Positions 55,255-64,000 of a stretch of DNA of 64,000 nt are shown in pieces. Under the pieces are notes generated by a model, which was given only the letters and a program-made list of their open reading frames with translations, did no database searches and had not been told where the DNA came from. This DNA is from Maribacter spongiicola. Its GTDB lineage: Bacteria; Bacteroidota; Bacteroidia; Flavobacteriales; Flavobacteriaceae. The position numbers and the translations under genes were made by a program. Position 1 is the stretch's first letter, and each line of letters starts with the position of its first letter. The DNA lies in contig NZ_SOAY01000014.1 of assembly GCF_004364165.1 (NCBI RefSeq), forward strand, positions 157,415 through 221,414, in the 5' to 3' direction.

Positions 55255-58200
55255 TTAATTCACTGGTAAAGCGATAGTGAAGGTGGTACCTTCTCCTTGT
55301 TTTGTTTCTACCGTTAATTCACCTCCATGAACTTTTACAATATCATAACTTAATGATAGTCCCAGCCCAGTGCCTTCGCCAGAAGGTTTAGTGGTGAAGA
55401 AAGGTTGAAATATTTTATCCAATACCTCTTTAGGTACTCCGTTGCCATTATCGGAAACTTTTATGAGCACCATATTATCCTGTTTTTCGGTGCTCACAGA
55501 AACAGTAGGATTGTAGCCTTTTGGGTTTTCTTCTTTCTTCTTTTTTACTACATAAAATGCATTGGTAATAAGATTTAGAATTACCCTGCCCATATCTTGA
55601 GCTACTATATTTAGTTTACCGATGGAGTCATCAAAATCGGTATTCAAGGTAGCATTGAAAGATTTGTCCTTTGCGCGCAGACCATGGTAGGCTAGGCGTA
55701 AGTATTCATCTGATAAGGTATTAATATCGGTCATTTCTTTTTGACCGGTGCTGCTACGGCTATGTTGCAGCATTCCTTTTACAATACCATCGGCACGTTT
55801 GCCATGAAAGATAATTTTATCTTCGTTGGCAGATACATCTTTTGCCAGTGCCTTTACTTCATCATAATTACCATTATCAATTTCTTCTTCCAGTTCATCA
55901 AGAAGTTCCTTATTTACTTCAGAGAAGTTGTTGACGAAGTTTAGCGGATTCTGAATTTCGTGGGCAATACCTGCGGTGAGTTCACCCAAACTTGCCATTT
56001 TTTCAGACTGAATAAGTTTAGATTGGGTGGACTTTAATTCATCTATTTTGGTTTTAAGCTGTATAGTTCTATGGGAAACCCGCTCTTCTAAAATTCTATT
56101 CTCTTTAGTTAACTTTCTAGCTCTAAAAACAATGTACGCTCTTAGAATGCTGGCCGCTATTAAACCGAAGAGCAAATATGCCCACCAAGTTTGCCACCAT
56201 GGCGGCTTTATTTTAAATGAAAGTGTATCTGGTACGGACCAGCCGCTATTCGCACCTCTAACAGCCACTTTAAAGGTGTAATCCCCTGGTTTTAAGTTAT
56301 AATAGTTCTTGGTCTTGGTAGCGTTTGCAGCATAGCTCCAATCTTCATCTTCACCATCTAGAATAAAACGATAGTTTAATTTATCTCTATTAAATATGGC
56401 ATCACTACCATAACTAAAACTAATACTGTTCTGATTATAGGGGAGTGTAAGACCTTCTGGAATATTATAAGGAGCTTTAACAGAATCCCATCTTATACTA
56501 TTGGTACTGGCATAGGCTGAAGTTTGCACATTTGTAGAATCTTTTACAATAGTTAATTCGAACCACGGGTTTTCATCCATGACGAACATGTTGTTGATTT
56601 TCACTGTTCCAGTAGTGCTATCTTGTTGTGGTTCTGAGTTAAGAACAAGTAGTTTCCATTCATTGGAAGTACTTGTAACACCTGACCAAAACTGTCCGTT
56701 TTTTAAAAATTTAGGGGAATCTTGTAAATAATCGTTCGATTTAAAACCGAGTCCGTCATTAAAATTGTAGAAGCCTTTATCTGTTGTTTTTACAGTGGCT
56801 TTTTCCATGGCAATTAAGCCATTACCACTAGCAGCGTACATTATGCCCCCTTTTTCTGTCAGATCATAAAAATCAGTAGGGTATAGTCCGTTTTCTTTCT
56901 TTATTGGGGTTAGCGTATTTTGTTCTAAGTTAAGTATGTTAACACCATTTTCGGTAGCTAACCATAGCTCTCTTTCATTTGAAATTTTGGCTGTGGATAC
57001 ATTGTTATTGCCAAGACCTTGTTCTTCTCTAAGGTAACTTACGGTGTTCGTTTTTAAATTTACTTTGGCTAACCCGTTCGTAGTAGGGGTCCAAAGAATT
57101 TCTTTATCATAAACCATTATGGATCCACTTCCTGCAATTAAAATATCAGGGTTACTTTTGGAAACTACTTTTTTAAAGCTATTGTTTTCAATATTATAGA
57201 CATACAGACCCGTTCTCGAATATATTGCAAAAGTATGCTCATTAATAATTGCAATACCTGCTCCGAAAAGATTAGCACCATTGGCGTATGAGGTGAGTTT
57301 ATTTTTTTGCCGATCAAGAATAGAAAAGCCATCTCTAGTATTTAAAAAGTAAATATTTGGTGTAATCTCCTTAATGAAATTAATTGTGTTAGGATTACAA
57401 TGTAATTGCTCAAAACTTAGAGCTTTTATAGATTTATTATTCAAGTTGATAATATTGATTCCCGCAGCCGTACCTAACCATATGTCACCATTTGAGTCTT
57501 CTTCAATTTCCCATATTTCATTATTTATTAAACCTCTTGTGTCATCAAAATATTCTGTTTGTAAAGTGTAATTTGTGGTTATTAATACTCCATTATCCGT
57601 AGTGGCAATCCATAATGAGCCATCATTCCTTTTTATTGGTCTAGGAATTTTTAGAGAGCCTTGTAGTGCGCTATTTAAAGCTATTGTTTTGTGTTTTTCC
57701 AGATTTTTACTTAAAATAAACGCCTCTTTAACTCCCAAAATCCAGAAATTACCTTGGTTATCTTCTTCCATTTCGGTACCTACTATGTTGTAGCCATTTT
57801 CTGGGTCTAATACTTTTACCGTATTTTTTTTTGATGAGAGTCGTAAAACCCTGGGATAGGTGGTGTTATTGGTAGCAAAAGGATATGGATAATTAAGCCA
57901 AATGTTACCCGTTTGATCTTCTGTAACATCCCAAACTATAGAGTTTATTTCAATATTTGCAATTCTTGAAAGTGTTTTAAGTTCCTTTCTGTCTTTATCT
58001 AAAACCCTCAAATGATTTGTAAAACCTAACCAAAGGTTATTATTGCTATCTTCAAAAAGCCTCCAGGGTTTATTACTATTAACGTTGCTTACTTTTTGCA
58101 AACTTTTTAATTCCGGATCAATAGTATAGAAGCCTTCATTTAGCGATGCTATATACATAGTACCGGTATGGTCACATAGAATGTCGAACGGGGTAAAATT

Positions 58201-58902
58201 TTCAGTTCTAGTAATGGTATATTCTATATTATTATCAAAATCTAATACATGGATTATGCGATCTGCAGGTCTAACCAACCAAAGTTTGCCTTGTTTATCT
58301 AATTCCATTTTATAGACTGTATTGTAGTCATAGATAAATGCATTTTCACCGTCATAAAGTGTTAATGATGTAAAGGACGATGAACCTACCCAAATACTAC
58401 CATCCTCAGTTTCTAAAAAGGAGGTAATATCATTGGAGGGCAATCCTTCATTGGTAGAAAGTTGTAGAAGATTTACGTTCGTACCGGCAATATTACCAGG
58501 GGGTTTCATTTTGGTAATGATCGGTTTTTTTATGGTAGATTTTGTGATAGTAAAGGATACAGAATCAAATGTTATATTTTCTGTAGGAAAACTGTCCCAG
58601 TCCAAATCGTATTCCTTCATTGGGGACTTTAGCGGTTTAAACGTGTTTAGTTCAAAAGGTTTGCTGGGCAAGGCATCTACGTTTAAATCATAAGTAACGG
58701 GAGTTGTCAGCGTGTCGTTGGTTATAGTTTCCCATTCAAAAGGTTCTGGCTCTGTAAAAACTAACGGTATGGTTTCTGGAACCTTAAAATCACCTACAGT
58801 AGTTTCCGTTTCGGACTTGCTTTGTTTGTGACAAGAAACCAAAAGCAAGAAGCAGAAAAAGCTGATTATAAGTACAAGTTTACTTTGAAGTGTATTTTTC
58901 AT
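55255..58902 (-). CDS. Propeller-type sensor histidine kinase
   Basis: 1215 aa. Lipobox-like VSC near residue 24, then a long extracytoplasmic region of two-component-regulator propeller repeats (IWVGSSSFTS; NLWLGFTN; IWLGTAAGI; repeated to about 760), a Y_Y_Y domain, one transmembrane helix (WAYLLFGLIAASILRAYIVF), a coiled coil, HisKA with His981 (IAHEIQNPLNF) and HATPase with NLITNAF, DNGNG and GTGLGLS. Unlike hybrid kinases of polysaccharide loci it has no receiver or AraC part. It phosphorylates the downstream receivers (inference). Confidence 0.92.
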   Translation of the reverse strand: MKNTLQSKLVLIISFFCFLLLVSCHKQSKSETETTVGDFKVPETIPLVFTEPEPFEWETITNDTLTTPVTYDLNVDALPSKPFELNTFKPLKSPMKEYDLDWDSFPTENITFDSVSFTITKSTIKKPIITKMKPPGNIAGTNVNLLQLSTNEGLPSNDITSFLETEDGSIWVGSSSFTSLTLYDGENAFIYDYNTVYKMELDKQGKLWLVRPADRIIHVLDFDNNIEYTITRTENFTPFDILCDHTGTMYIASLNEGFYTIDPELKSLQKVSNVNSNKPWRLFEDSNNNLWLGFTNHLRVLDKDRKELKTLSRIANIEINSIVWDVTEDQTGNIWLNYPYPFATNNTTYPRVLRLSSKKNTVKVLDPENGYNIVGTEMEEDNQGNFWILGVKEAFILSKNLEKHKTIALNSALQGSLKIPRPIKRNDGSLWIATTDNGVLITTNYTLQTEYFDDTRGLINNEIWEIEEDSNGDIWLGTAAGINIINLNNKSIKALSFEQLHCNPNTINFIKEITPNIYFLNTRDGFSILDRQKNKLTSYANGANLFGAGIAIINEHTFAIYSRTGLYVYNIENNSFKKVVSKSNPDILIAGSGSIMVYDKEILWTPTTNGLAKVNLKTNTVSYLREEQGLGNNNVSTAKISNERELWLATENGVNILNLEQNTLTPIKKENGLYPTDFYDLTEKGGIMYAASGNGLIAMEKATVKTTDKGFYNFNDGLGFKSNDYLQDSPKFLKNGQFWSGVTSTSNEWKLLVLNSEPQQDSTTGTVKINNMFVMDENPWFELTIVKDSTNVQTSAYASTNSIRWDSVKAPYNIPEGLTLPYNQNSISFSYGSDAIFNRDKLNYRFILDGEDEDWSYAANATKTKNYYNLKPGDYTFKVAVRGANSGWSVPDTLSFKIKPPWWQTWWAYLLFGLIAASILRAYIVFRARKLTKENRILEERVSHRTIQLKTKIDELKSTQSKLIQSEKMASLGELTAGIAHEIQNPLNFVNNFSEVNKELLDELEEEIDNGNYDEVKALAKDVSANEDKIIFHGKRADGIVKGMLQHSRSSTGQKEMTDINTLSDEYLRLAYHGLRAKDKSFNATLNTDFDDSIGKLNIVAQDMGRVILNLITNAFYVVKKKKEENPKGYNPTVSVSTEKQDNMVLIKVSDNGNGVPKEVLDKIFQPFFTTKPSGEGTGLGLSLSYDIVKVHGGELTVETKQGEGTTFTIALPVN

Positions 58903-58920
58903 ACTGGTTTGGTTGTTGGT

Positions 58921-61083
58921 TTAGTTTGGTAATTCTATAATGAATGTGGTTCCCTTATTCTTTGTTGTTTCCACTTTTAACTTTCCATTATGTCCTTTTG
59001 TCACGATATCATAACTCATGCTTAATCCCAAGCCGGTACCTTGACCGGTAGGTTTAGTGGTGAAAAAGGGTTGGAATATTTTCTCTCTGACTTTTTCTGG
59101 AATACCATCACCATTATCAGAAACACCAATGGTGATATGTTGATCAGACTTTTTGGTACTGACAGTAACTATCGGCTTAAAATTAACATCTCTTTGTTTT
59201 TTCTCGTTTACCGCATAAAACGCATTGGTAATCAAATTAAGAATTACCCGCCCCATGTCTTGTGGTACAATATTTACTTTTCCAATGTTCTCGTCAAATT
59301 CGGTTATGAGTTTGGCGTTAAATGATTTATCCTTTGCCCTTAGACCATGGTAGGCCAAGCGTAAATACTCATCTGCAAGGGCATTGATATCGGTTGGTTC
59401 TTTTGTGCCGCTGCTGGTTCTAGAATGTTGTAGCATACCTTTTACAATATTATCCGCGCGTTTACCGTGATGGTTTATTTTTTCAAGGTTTTGTTTGATA
59501 TCCAATGAAATAGCCTTTACTTCCTCAAGATCTCCTTTATCCAATTCCTCGTTCATTTCTTCAACAAGTTCGTTGCTTACCTCAGAGAAATTATTGACGA
59601 AGTTTAATGGATTTTGAATTTCATGGGCAATGCCGGCTGTGAGTTCTCCTAGACTCGCCATTTTCTCGGATTGGATGAGTTGAGATTGGGTGGCTTTTAA
59701 TTCTTCTAAAGATTGATTTAATTCTGATGTTCTTTCTTTTACTTTTAATTCTAATTTTTCATTTTGTGAGGTAATTAACGCACTCTTTTCAGCTTCTACC
59801 TTTACAAGTTCCATTGCATTTTGACGCATATCCTCATTTTTCTCTCTCATGCGATAAGCGACAAATGCTAACATGCCTAAAAAGAGAATGGCTTTACCGA
59901 TCGTATCACTATGAACCATTATTAACCTTAGACTAAAATCATCTTTTATAGAGGATTGTCTTACTAAAAGTCCAACAAGAGTAAAGACATAAGATAATGT
60001 TAAACAATAAAGAAGTATTCTTGCAGATATTACTTTATTCTTAGACTTTATGGATAGGTAGATTAAGAAAATGCCAATACTGATTTTAAATATAAAATAT
60101 AGGAAATTCCCTATATCGTTATATGCAAAGAAGAAAAATAATGGTATAATCAAACTTCCCAAAATAAGCCATTTTGGAACTTTTCCATAATATATTTTAT
60201 AGGCGAACAAAACGCAGAATAAGTAAAAACATAATTCTAAATAAAAACTGCAATATGTAAGTATTATCATGTAATGAGAAGGAATTGTAAAGTACAAACT
60301 ATCACCACCATAGAAAGCTGTGCTAAAATTCTCCAATAACATTATAGTAGAAAAAAGAGCGATAAAGAGTAGTTCACTTTCCTCTTTAATAAGAAAATAA
60401 AGAAGCCAGAAAAGAATGAAGAAAATGAAAGAACTCAATAAGTCAAATAATTGTCTATACCCTATAAAACTCATGTAGTCAAAATAGTCATTGGTAACAA
60501 ATCTGGTAGAGCCCAAATAAAGTAATTTAGCAACGCCCCAATAGGTACTGTAGTCAACATAATGTATGGCTAATGTATATGTAGTGTCAGGTTCTAAAAA
60601 TATTGGGGTTCTAATTTCAAAATCTTGAATATGCTCTTTAAATGAGGCTCTGTCGTTCCCTTTTTCTCCAAATTGACGGAACAACTTTCCATTTATATAA
60701 ATATCCTCTGCTGCATGGTCTTCTTTGTCCAAGTAGAGTGGAAGCTTTGCAAAAGCACTATCAATGGTAAATTGCAACCTAAACCAGCCTTCAAATTTGC
60801 CAGAACTATCTGCCATTTCATTGGTTATCTGAGAGGGATTTAATCGTTCCCAACCCGTTAAATCAATGTCTATAGATGACGCATCTTGCTTATTTCCTGA
60901 TTTAAAAATCCAACCTGCTTTATTTGTTAACCTTAAACCAAAAATTGAATCTAAATTTGCTTTCGTAAAATGCACGATTGTATCCAGTGCCATTCCATTT
61001 TTGTCTACCGGGTTTTCTTGCCCACTTGCCGTAAATAGCATACAGAAAAATAGCGTGATGAATAGGAGGGATTGTTTAATCAT
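58921..61083 (-). CDS. 7TM-type sensor histidine kinase
   Basis: 720 aa. Signal peptide, extracellular jelly-roll domain (about 60-190, PLYLDKEDHAAEDIYINGKLF), seven transmembrane helices (about 205-410) as in 7TMR-DISM proteins, a coiled coil (ENEDMRQ ... SELNQSLEELKA), HisKA with His487 and HATPase. The kinase half is almost the same as in the propeller kinase 18 bp downstream (QSEKMASLGELTAGIAHEIQ in both), so the pair arose by duplication or domain swap with different sensors. Confidence 0.92.
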   Translation of the reverse strand: MIKQSLLFITLFFCMLFTASGQENPVDKNGMALDTIVHFTKANLDSIFGLRLTNKAGWIFKSGNKQDASSIDIDLTGWERLNPSQITNEMADSSGKFEGWFRLQFTIDSAFAKLPLYLDKEDHAAEDIYINGKLFRQFGEKGNDRASFKEHIQDFEIRTPIFLEPDTTYTLAIHYVDYSTYWGVAKLLYLGSTRFVTNDYFDYMSFIGYRQLFDLLSSFIFFILFWLLYFLIKEESELLFIALFSTIMLLENFSTAFYGGDSLYFTIPSHYMIILTYCSFYLELCFYLFCVLFAYKIYYGKVPKWLILGSLIIPLFFFFAYNDIGNFLYFIFKISIGIFLIYLSIKSKNKVISARILLYCLTLSYVFTLVGLLVRQSSIKDDFSLRLIMVHSDTIGKAILFLGMLAFVAYRMREKNEDMRQNAMELVKVEAEKSALITSQNEKLELKVKERTSELNQSLEELKATQSQLIQSEKMASLGELTAGIAHEIQNPLNFVNNFSEVSNELVEEMNEELDKGDLEEVKAISLDIKQNLEKINHHGKRADNIVKGMLQHSRTSSGTKEPTDINALADEYLRLAYHGLRAKDKSFNAKLITEFDENIGKVNIVPQDMGRVILNLITNAFYAVNEKKQRDVNFKPIVTVSTKKSDQHITIGVSDNGDGIPEKVREKIFQPFFTTKPTGQGTGLGLSMSYDIVTKGHNGKLKVETTKNKGTTFIIELPN

Positions 61084-61309
61084 TGATTCTTAAGTTATAG
61101 GTTGAACCTGATTCAAAAATGGTGGTAATAAAATTGGAGGTTGAAGAAAGAATTAAAAATACTTTATTGACGGAAGTACCGTTAAAACAATTGTCCTCAT
61201 TTAAAATGTAAGTATTGGTTGTTAGGTAGAAATTTAAATAATCAAGTAGCCATTTGGTATAGATTTCAATGACTTGATTTTCCCTTTTTACAGCTAATTT
61301 CATGCACAA
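61076..61309 (-). CDS. Possible small leader protein of kinase operon
   Basis: Up to 77 aa (MCMKLAVKRENQVIEIYTK...; a second Met at residue 3), not recognised. Its TAA overlaps the first 8 bases of the 7TM kinase gene, and it lies in the right place to be co-transcribed. No clear domain; may be chance. The rest of the 61084-61576 gap shows nothing else convincing. Confidence 0.3.
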   Translation of the reverse strand: MCMKLAVKRENQVIEIYTKWLLDYLNFYLTTNTYILNEDNCFNGTSVNKVFLILSSTSNFITTIFESGSTYNLRIND

Positions 61310-61576
61310 ATTGGTGGTTGGTTTAATAAAATAGCACTGATTACAACTTCATACTCGCATTTAATTTTTTGAATTAAACACAAGCTAAATAAGGCTACAC
61401 ATCAGGGGGTGAAGAGCAACATATTGTAAATCAGAAAAATATAGGGGAATTTTACACCCTTAAAGTACATAAATAACTTATACTTTTAAAGTGTTTTATT
61501 AAGAATTTAGATGCAAGGGATGAACTAGAATCCTTAATATGGATATTAGCACGTAAATGAAACTATTAGATTGAAG

Positions 61577-62269
61577 TTATAAAATAACTGTACTCGGTAT
61601 CAATTCTTCAACAATTTCACCATCCTTTAAATACACGTAATAAGAATGGTTTTCCTCGTTTAAAGAAACAGAAGTATGTACCTCGCCATTAATAAAATGA
61701 ATAGCAGAACGGTCGTCACACGCATAACCGTCAGATAGCTTCCCGGTTTTAATATTCTCGAAATACAACGGTCTACGTGAAGTTTCAGAATTGTAATGCG
61801 GACAGTGGCTTTTGTCTATAAATGCCATACCGCCAACAATACTTAGTTCTTTAGGTCTGGAATCTGTGGTGCCACCATTAAACCAGCAAAGAGAGCCAGC
61901 GCTACCACCACCCATAACCACTCCGTTTTCATAAGCTTTCTTAAGAGCAATGTCAATACCTTGTGCTTTCCAAATGGCTAGCATATTTAGGGTATTTCCT
62001 CCACCAACAATGATAGCATCCATTCGAGAAATAATTTCCTCGAAAGATTCTTTTTGGTCGTAAGAATTAATCCAAACGGAAAGTACATGCGGAGTAACAT
62101 CAATCTGTGAACACACATCATAGAAAGAAGCAATATACTGTTCGTCTTCACCGCTAGCTGTAGGAATAAAGCACATGTTGGGCTTTTCTTTACCAGTAGA
62201 TTTAGCGATATAATTTAAGAAAGGTACGGTATGGCGGCCACTACCGTAAATTACCATTTGCTTTTTCAT
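61577..62269 (-). CDS. pepE: Peptidase E (S51 dipeptidase)
   Basis: 230 aa. Nucleophile Ser123 in MGGGSAGSLCW, preceded by IVGGGNTLNML; His in DKSHCPHYN. Cleaves Asp-X dipeptides in the cytosol; some relatives hydrolyse cyanophycin products. Monocistronic here. Confidence 0.87.
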   Translation of the reverse strand: MKKQMVIYGSGRHTVPFLNYIAKSTGKEKPNMCFIPTASGEDEQYIASFYDVCSQIDVTPHVLSVWINSYDQKESFEEIISRMDAIIVGGGNTLNMLAIWKAQGIDIALKKAYENGVVMGGGSAGSLCWFNGGTTDSRPKELSIVGGMAFIDKSHCPHYNSETSRRPLYFENIKTGKLSDGYACDDRSAIHFINGEVHTSVSLNEENHSYYVYLKDGEIVEELIPSTVIL

Positions 62270-62319
62270 AAAGACGATAAAATGTTTATGCTAAAGATAA
62301 AATGTAATTCTAACAGAAG

Positions 62320-63621
62320 CTATTCGCTTCTGCTAGAGTCATTTCGTTTTTTAGGTCTGCTTGTGTTTCTATTGTTCTTTCCACGAAAATTGTTGCCACC
62401 AGGTCTATTTTTATTTTTGTTCCCTGATTTTCCAGGACCTCTAGGGGTTCTTGCCGGTCTGTCATCTTTCTCTTCTTCACCATTCTCATCTGTAAATTGA
62501 TGTTCTGGCATACGTGGTACAGGTTGCTTAATTAGCTTTTCAATATCACGTAAGTATGCTCTTTCTTCTTTGTCACAGAACGAAATTGCGATTCCGCTTG
62601 CGTTTGCACGTCCTGTTCTACCAATACGGTGTACGTAAGTTTCAGAAACATTAGGTAAATCGTAATTTACCACTAACGATAAATCTTCAACATCAATACC
62701 TCTTGCAGCAATATCTGTAGCCACCAATACTTTCAACGAACCATCTTTAAAACTACCTAAAGCTTTTTGTCTTGCCGTTTGCGATTTGTTACCGTGTATT
62801 GCAGCAGAACGTATACCAGCTTGGTCTAATTTTTTTACAATCTTGTTAGCACCGTGCTTAGTTCTTGAGAATACGATTAATGTGTTCTCGGGCTTTTCAT
62901 TAATAAGGTGAATAAGAAGTTTAGGCTTGTTCGCTTTACTAACAAAATATACACCTTGTTCAACTTTCTCTGCGGTTGCTTGTTCAGGTTTAATAGTAAC
63001 ACGTTCAAAATCACCTAACATTTTACGAGAAAGCTCCACAATATCTTTAGGCATGGTAGCCGAAAAGAACAACGATTGTCTTTTAGCTGGTAATTTTGCA
63101 ATGATTTTTTTAATGTCATGAATGAAACCCATATCCAGCATTTGGTCAGCTTCATCTAAAACTACGTGCTCTAAATCTCTAAAAGAAATAAAACCTTGGT
63201 TCATTAAGTCTAATAAACGACCGGGAGTAGCAATTAAAATATCAACTCCGCTTCTAAGGGCATTTACTTGTTTCCCTTGCTTTACACCGCCGAAAATAAC
63301 AGTGTTACGTAAGCCAGTGTATTTACCGTACGCCGTAAAGCTTTCGCCAATTTGTATGGCAAGCTCACGAGTAGGTGTAACTACTAAAGCTTTAACCTTA
63401 CGTTTCGTTTGACTTAAACTAATACCTTCATACAGTTGATGTAAAATAGGAATACCGAAAGCAGCAGTTTTACCAGTACCTGTTTGTGCAACACCTAAAA
63501 GGTCTTTGCCTTTAAGTAGTATAGGAATGGATTGTTCTTGAATTGGAGTAGGGTGAGTATAACCTTCGGCTTCTAAGGCCTTTAGGATTGGTTCGGCTAA
63601 GCCGAGTTCTTTAAATGTCAT
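62320..63621 (-). CDS. rhlE: DEAD-box RNA helicase (RhlE-like)
   Basis: 433 aa from ATG 63621 (MTFKELGLAEPILKALEAEG). Motifs in order: Q motif TPIQEQSIP, I AQTGTGKT, Ia PTRELAIQ, Ib TPGRL, II DEAD, III SAT, IV IVFSRT, V ATDIAARGID, VI HRIGRTGRA. Basic, Gly/Asn/Arg-rich tail (GKSGNKNKNRPGG). Unwinds RNA in ribosome assembly and cold adaptation. Confidence 0.94.
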   Translation of the reverse strand: MTFKELGLAEPILKALEAEGYTHPTPIQEQSIPILLKGKDLLGVAQTGTGKTAAFGIPILHQLYEGISLSQTKRKVKALVVTPTRELAIQIGESFTAYGKYTGLRNTVIFGGVKQGKQVNALRSGVDILIATPGRLLDLMNQGFISFRDLEHVVLDEADQMLDMGFIHDIKKIIAKLPAKRQSLFFSATMPKDIVELSRKMLGDFERVTIKPEQATAEKVEQGVYFVSKANKPKLLIHLINEKPENTLIVFSRTKHGANKIVKKLDQAGIRSAAIHGNKSQTARQKALGSFKDGSLKVLVATDIAARGIDVEDLSLVVNYDLPNVSETYVHRIGRTGRANASGIAISFCDKEERAYLRDIEKLIKQPVPRMPEHQFTDENGEEEKDDRPARTPRGPGKSGNKNKNRPGGNNFRGKNNRNTSRPKKRNDSSRSE

Positions 63622-63742
63622 AAAAATTTTAATAAGTTGCAAAGGTACGCTTTAATGTGGAAGAAGCAGTATAGTGGTTGGTATGTGGTATTTAGTATGA
63701 AGTAATAAGCTAGACGTTAGAATAAAGAAGATAGAGATAGAC

Positions 63743-64000
63743 TTATTTAGAGTGATGCAGGATGATTGTTGAGCGGTTGTGTTGAGAAGTAATAAGTATT
63801 AAGTATAAAGTGGGAGGTACGAAGTTGAAAGTACAAAGTGGAAAAGAGAAAATAGAGTAGAGAGGAAAGACTTTTGAAAATGAAAATTTAGCAAAGCTAA
63901 ATTTTACCAACAACCAACAACCAACAACCAACAACCAACAACCAACAACCAACAACCAACAACCAACAACCAACAACCAACAACCAACAACCAACAACCA
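63743..64000. repeat. Mixed heptamer satellite, locus 2 (runs off window end)
   Basis: Blocks of 7-bp period: AGTAATA, AGTATTA, AGTATAA, then AGTACAA-like (63786-63840), then TTTAGCAAAGCTAAATTT (palindromic, 63886-63904), then (CCAACAA)13 and CCA from 63907 to 64000. Same order as locus 1 (32338-32642). The 63622-63742 stretch before it has no gene and shows a few A/G-rich relics. Confidence 0.85.

Noticed and set aside
61900..62500. Plus-strand frame rich in phenylalanine and leucine opposite the helicase tail
   Set aside because: Antisense of the basic Asn/Gly/Arg-rich RhlE C-terminus; no independent signal.
63743..63997. Minus-strand frame with repeated VVGCWLL heptapeptide
   Set aside because: It is the translation of the TTGTTGG heptamer satellite; no start signal or domain, and stops are absent only because of the repeat period.

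Overview
The window comes from a chromosome of a member of the Bacteroidota, most likely a marine Flavobacteriaceae (a Maribacter/Zobellia/Arenibacter-like genus is a guess). It is AT-rich. Where promoters can be recognised they are of the Bacteroidota type (TAnnTTTG at -7). Shine-Dalgarno signals are weak, exported proteins are often lipoproteins, and the gene families (PadR-PspC-GIN operon, propeller-type sensor kinase, DUF885, AIM24, formylglycine-generating enzyme with sulfatases and a GH2 beta-galactosidase) fit that group. No rRNA, tRNA, CRISPR, transposase or integrase gene was found.

Layout. 1-2300: pentose-phosphate genes (transketolase 3' part, transaldolase-like fsa). 2309-9935: an accessory island between the intact fsa 3' end and a decayed second copy of that 3' end. 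It is built as a gene-cassette array: short units of one or two genes separated by 135-202 bp attC-like palindromic spacers. Cargo: ArsR regulator with a frameshifted oxidoreductase, a secreted protein, a PIN-domain protein with a small partner, a VOC protein, a sulfatase, and a Crp-like regulator with a metallo-beta-lactamase-fold protein. 10.1-13 kb: a second accessory stretch (DUF3303, Crp-like, secreted RidA, DJ-1/PfpI, pilin-like protein), closed by a third copy of the fsa-type terminator. 13.2-22 kb: alkB, an M20 amidohydrolase, then an exported sulfatase, GH2 beta-galactosidase and lipoprotein formylglycine-generating enzyme that look like a small sulfated-galactoside unit. 22-49.5 kb: mostly housekeeping and stress genes (LytTR regulator, trxB, dipeptide epimerase pair, PadR/PspC/GIN envelope-stress operon with a recognisable PadR operator, oxyR, msrA, PBP4, M23 and S9 peptidases, redox enzymes). 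49.5-51 kb: six ~260-bp tandem units with long G/C-rich inverted arms. 51.1-61.1 kb: a minus-strand signalling locus with two paralogous histidine kinases, a receiver protein, a receiver-adenylate cyclase, a DUF885 peptidase and a three-helix membrane protein resembling the Pycsar effector PycTM. 61.5-64 kb: peptidase E and a RhlE-type helicase, then a heptamer satellite that runs off the window.

The two strongest leads are (1) the integrase-less cassette array, in which each cassette has its own private inverted terminal core and the spacer stems are better paired on the bottom strand, as integron attC sites are, and (2) the kinase/receiver/cyclase/PycTM-like locus. There a 124-bp duplication of the cyclase-effector junction flanks the DUF885 gene, showing that the cyclase and the membrane effector once directly adjoined or overlapped. 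Both are inferences from sequence pattern and need database comparison.
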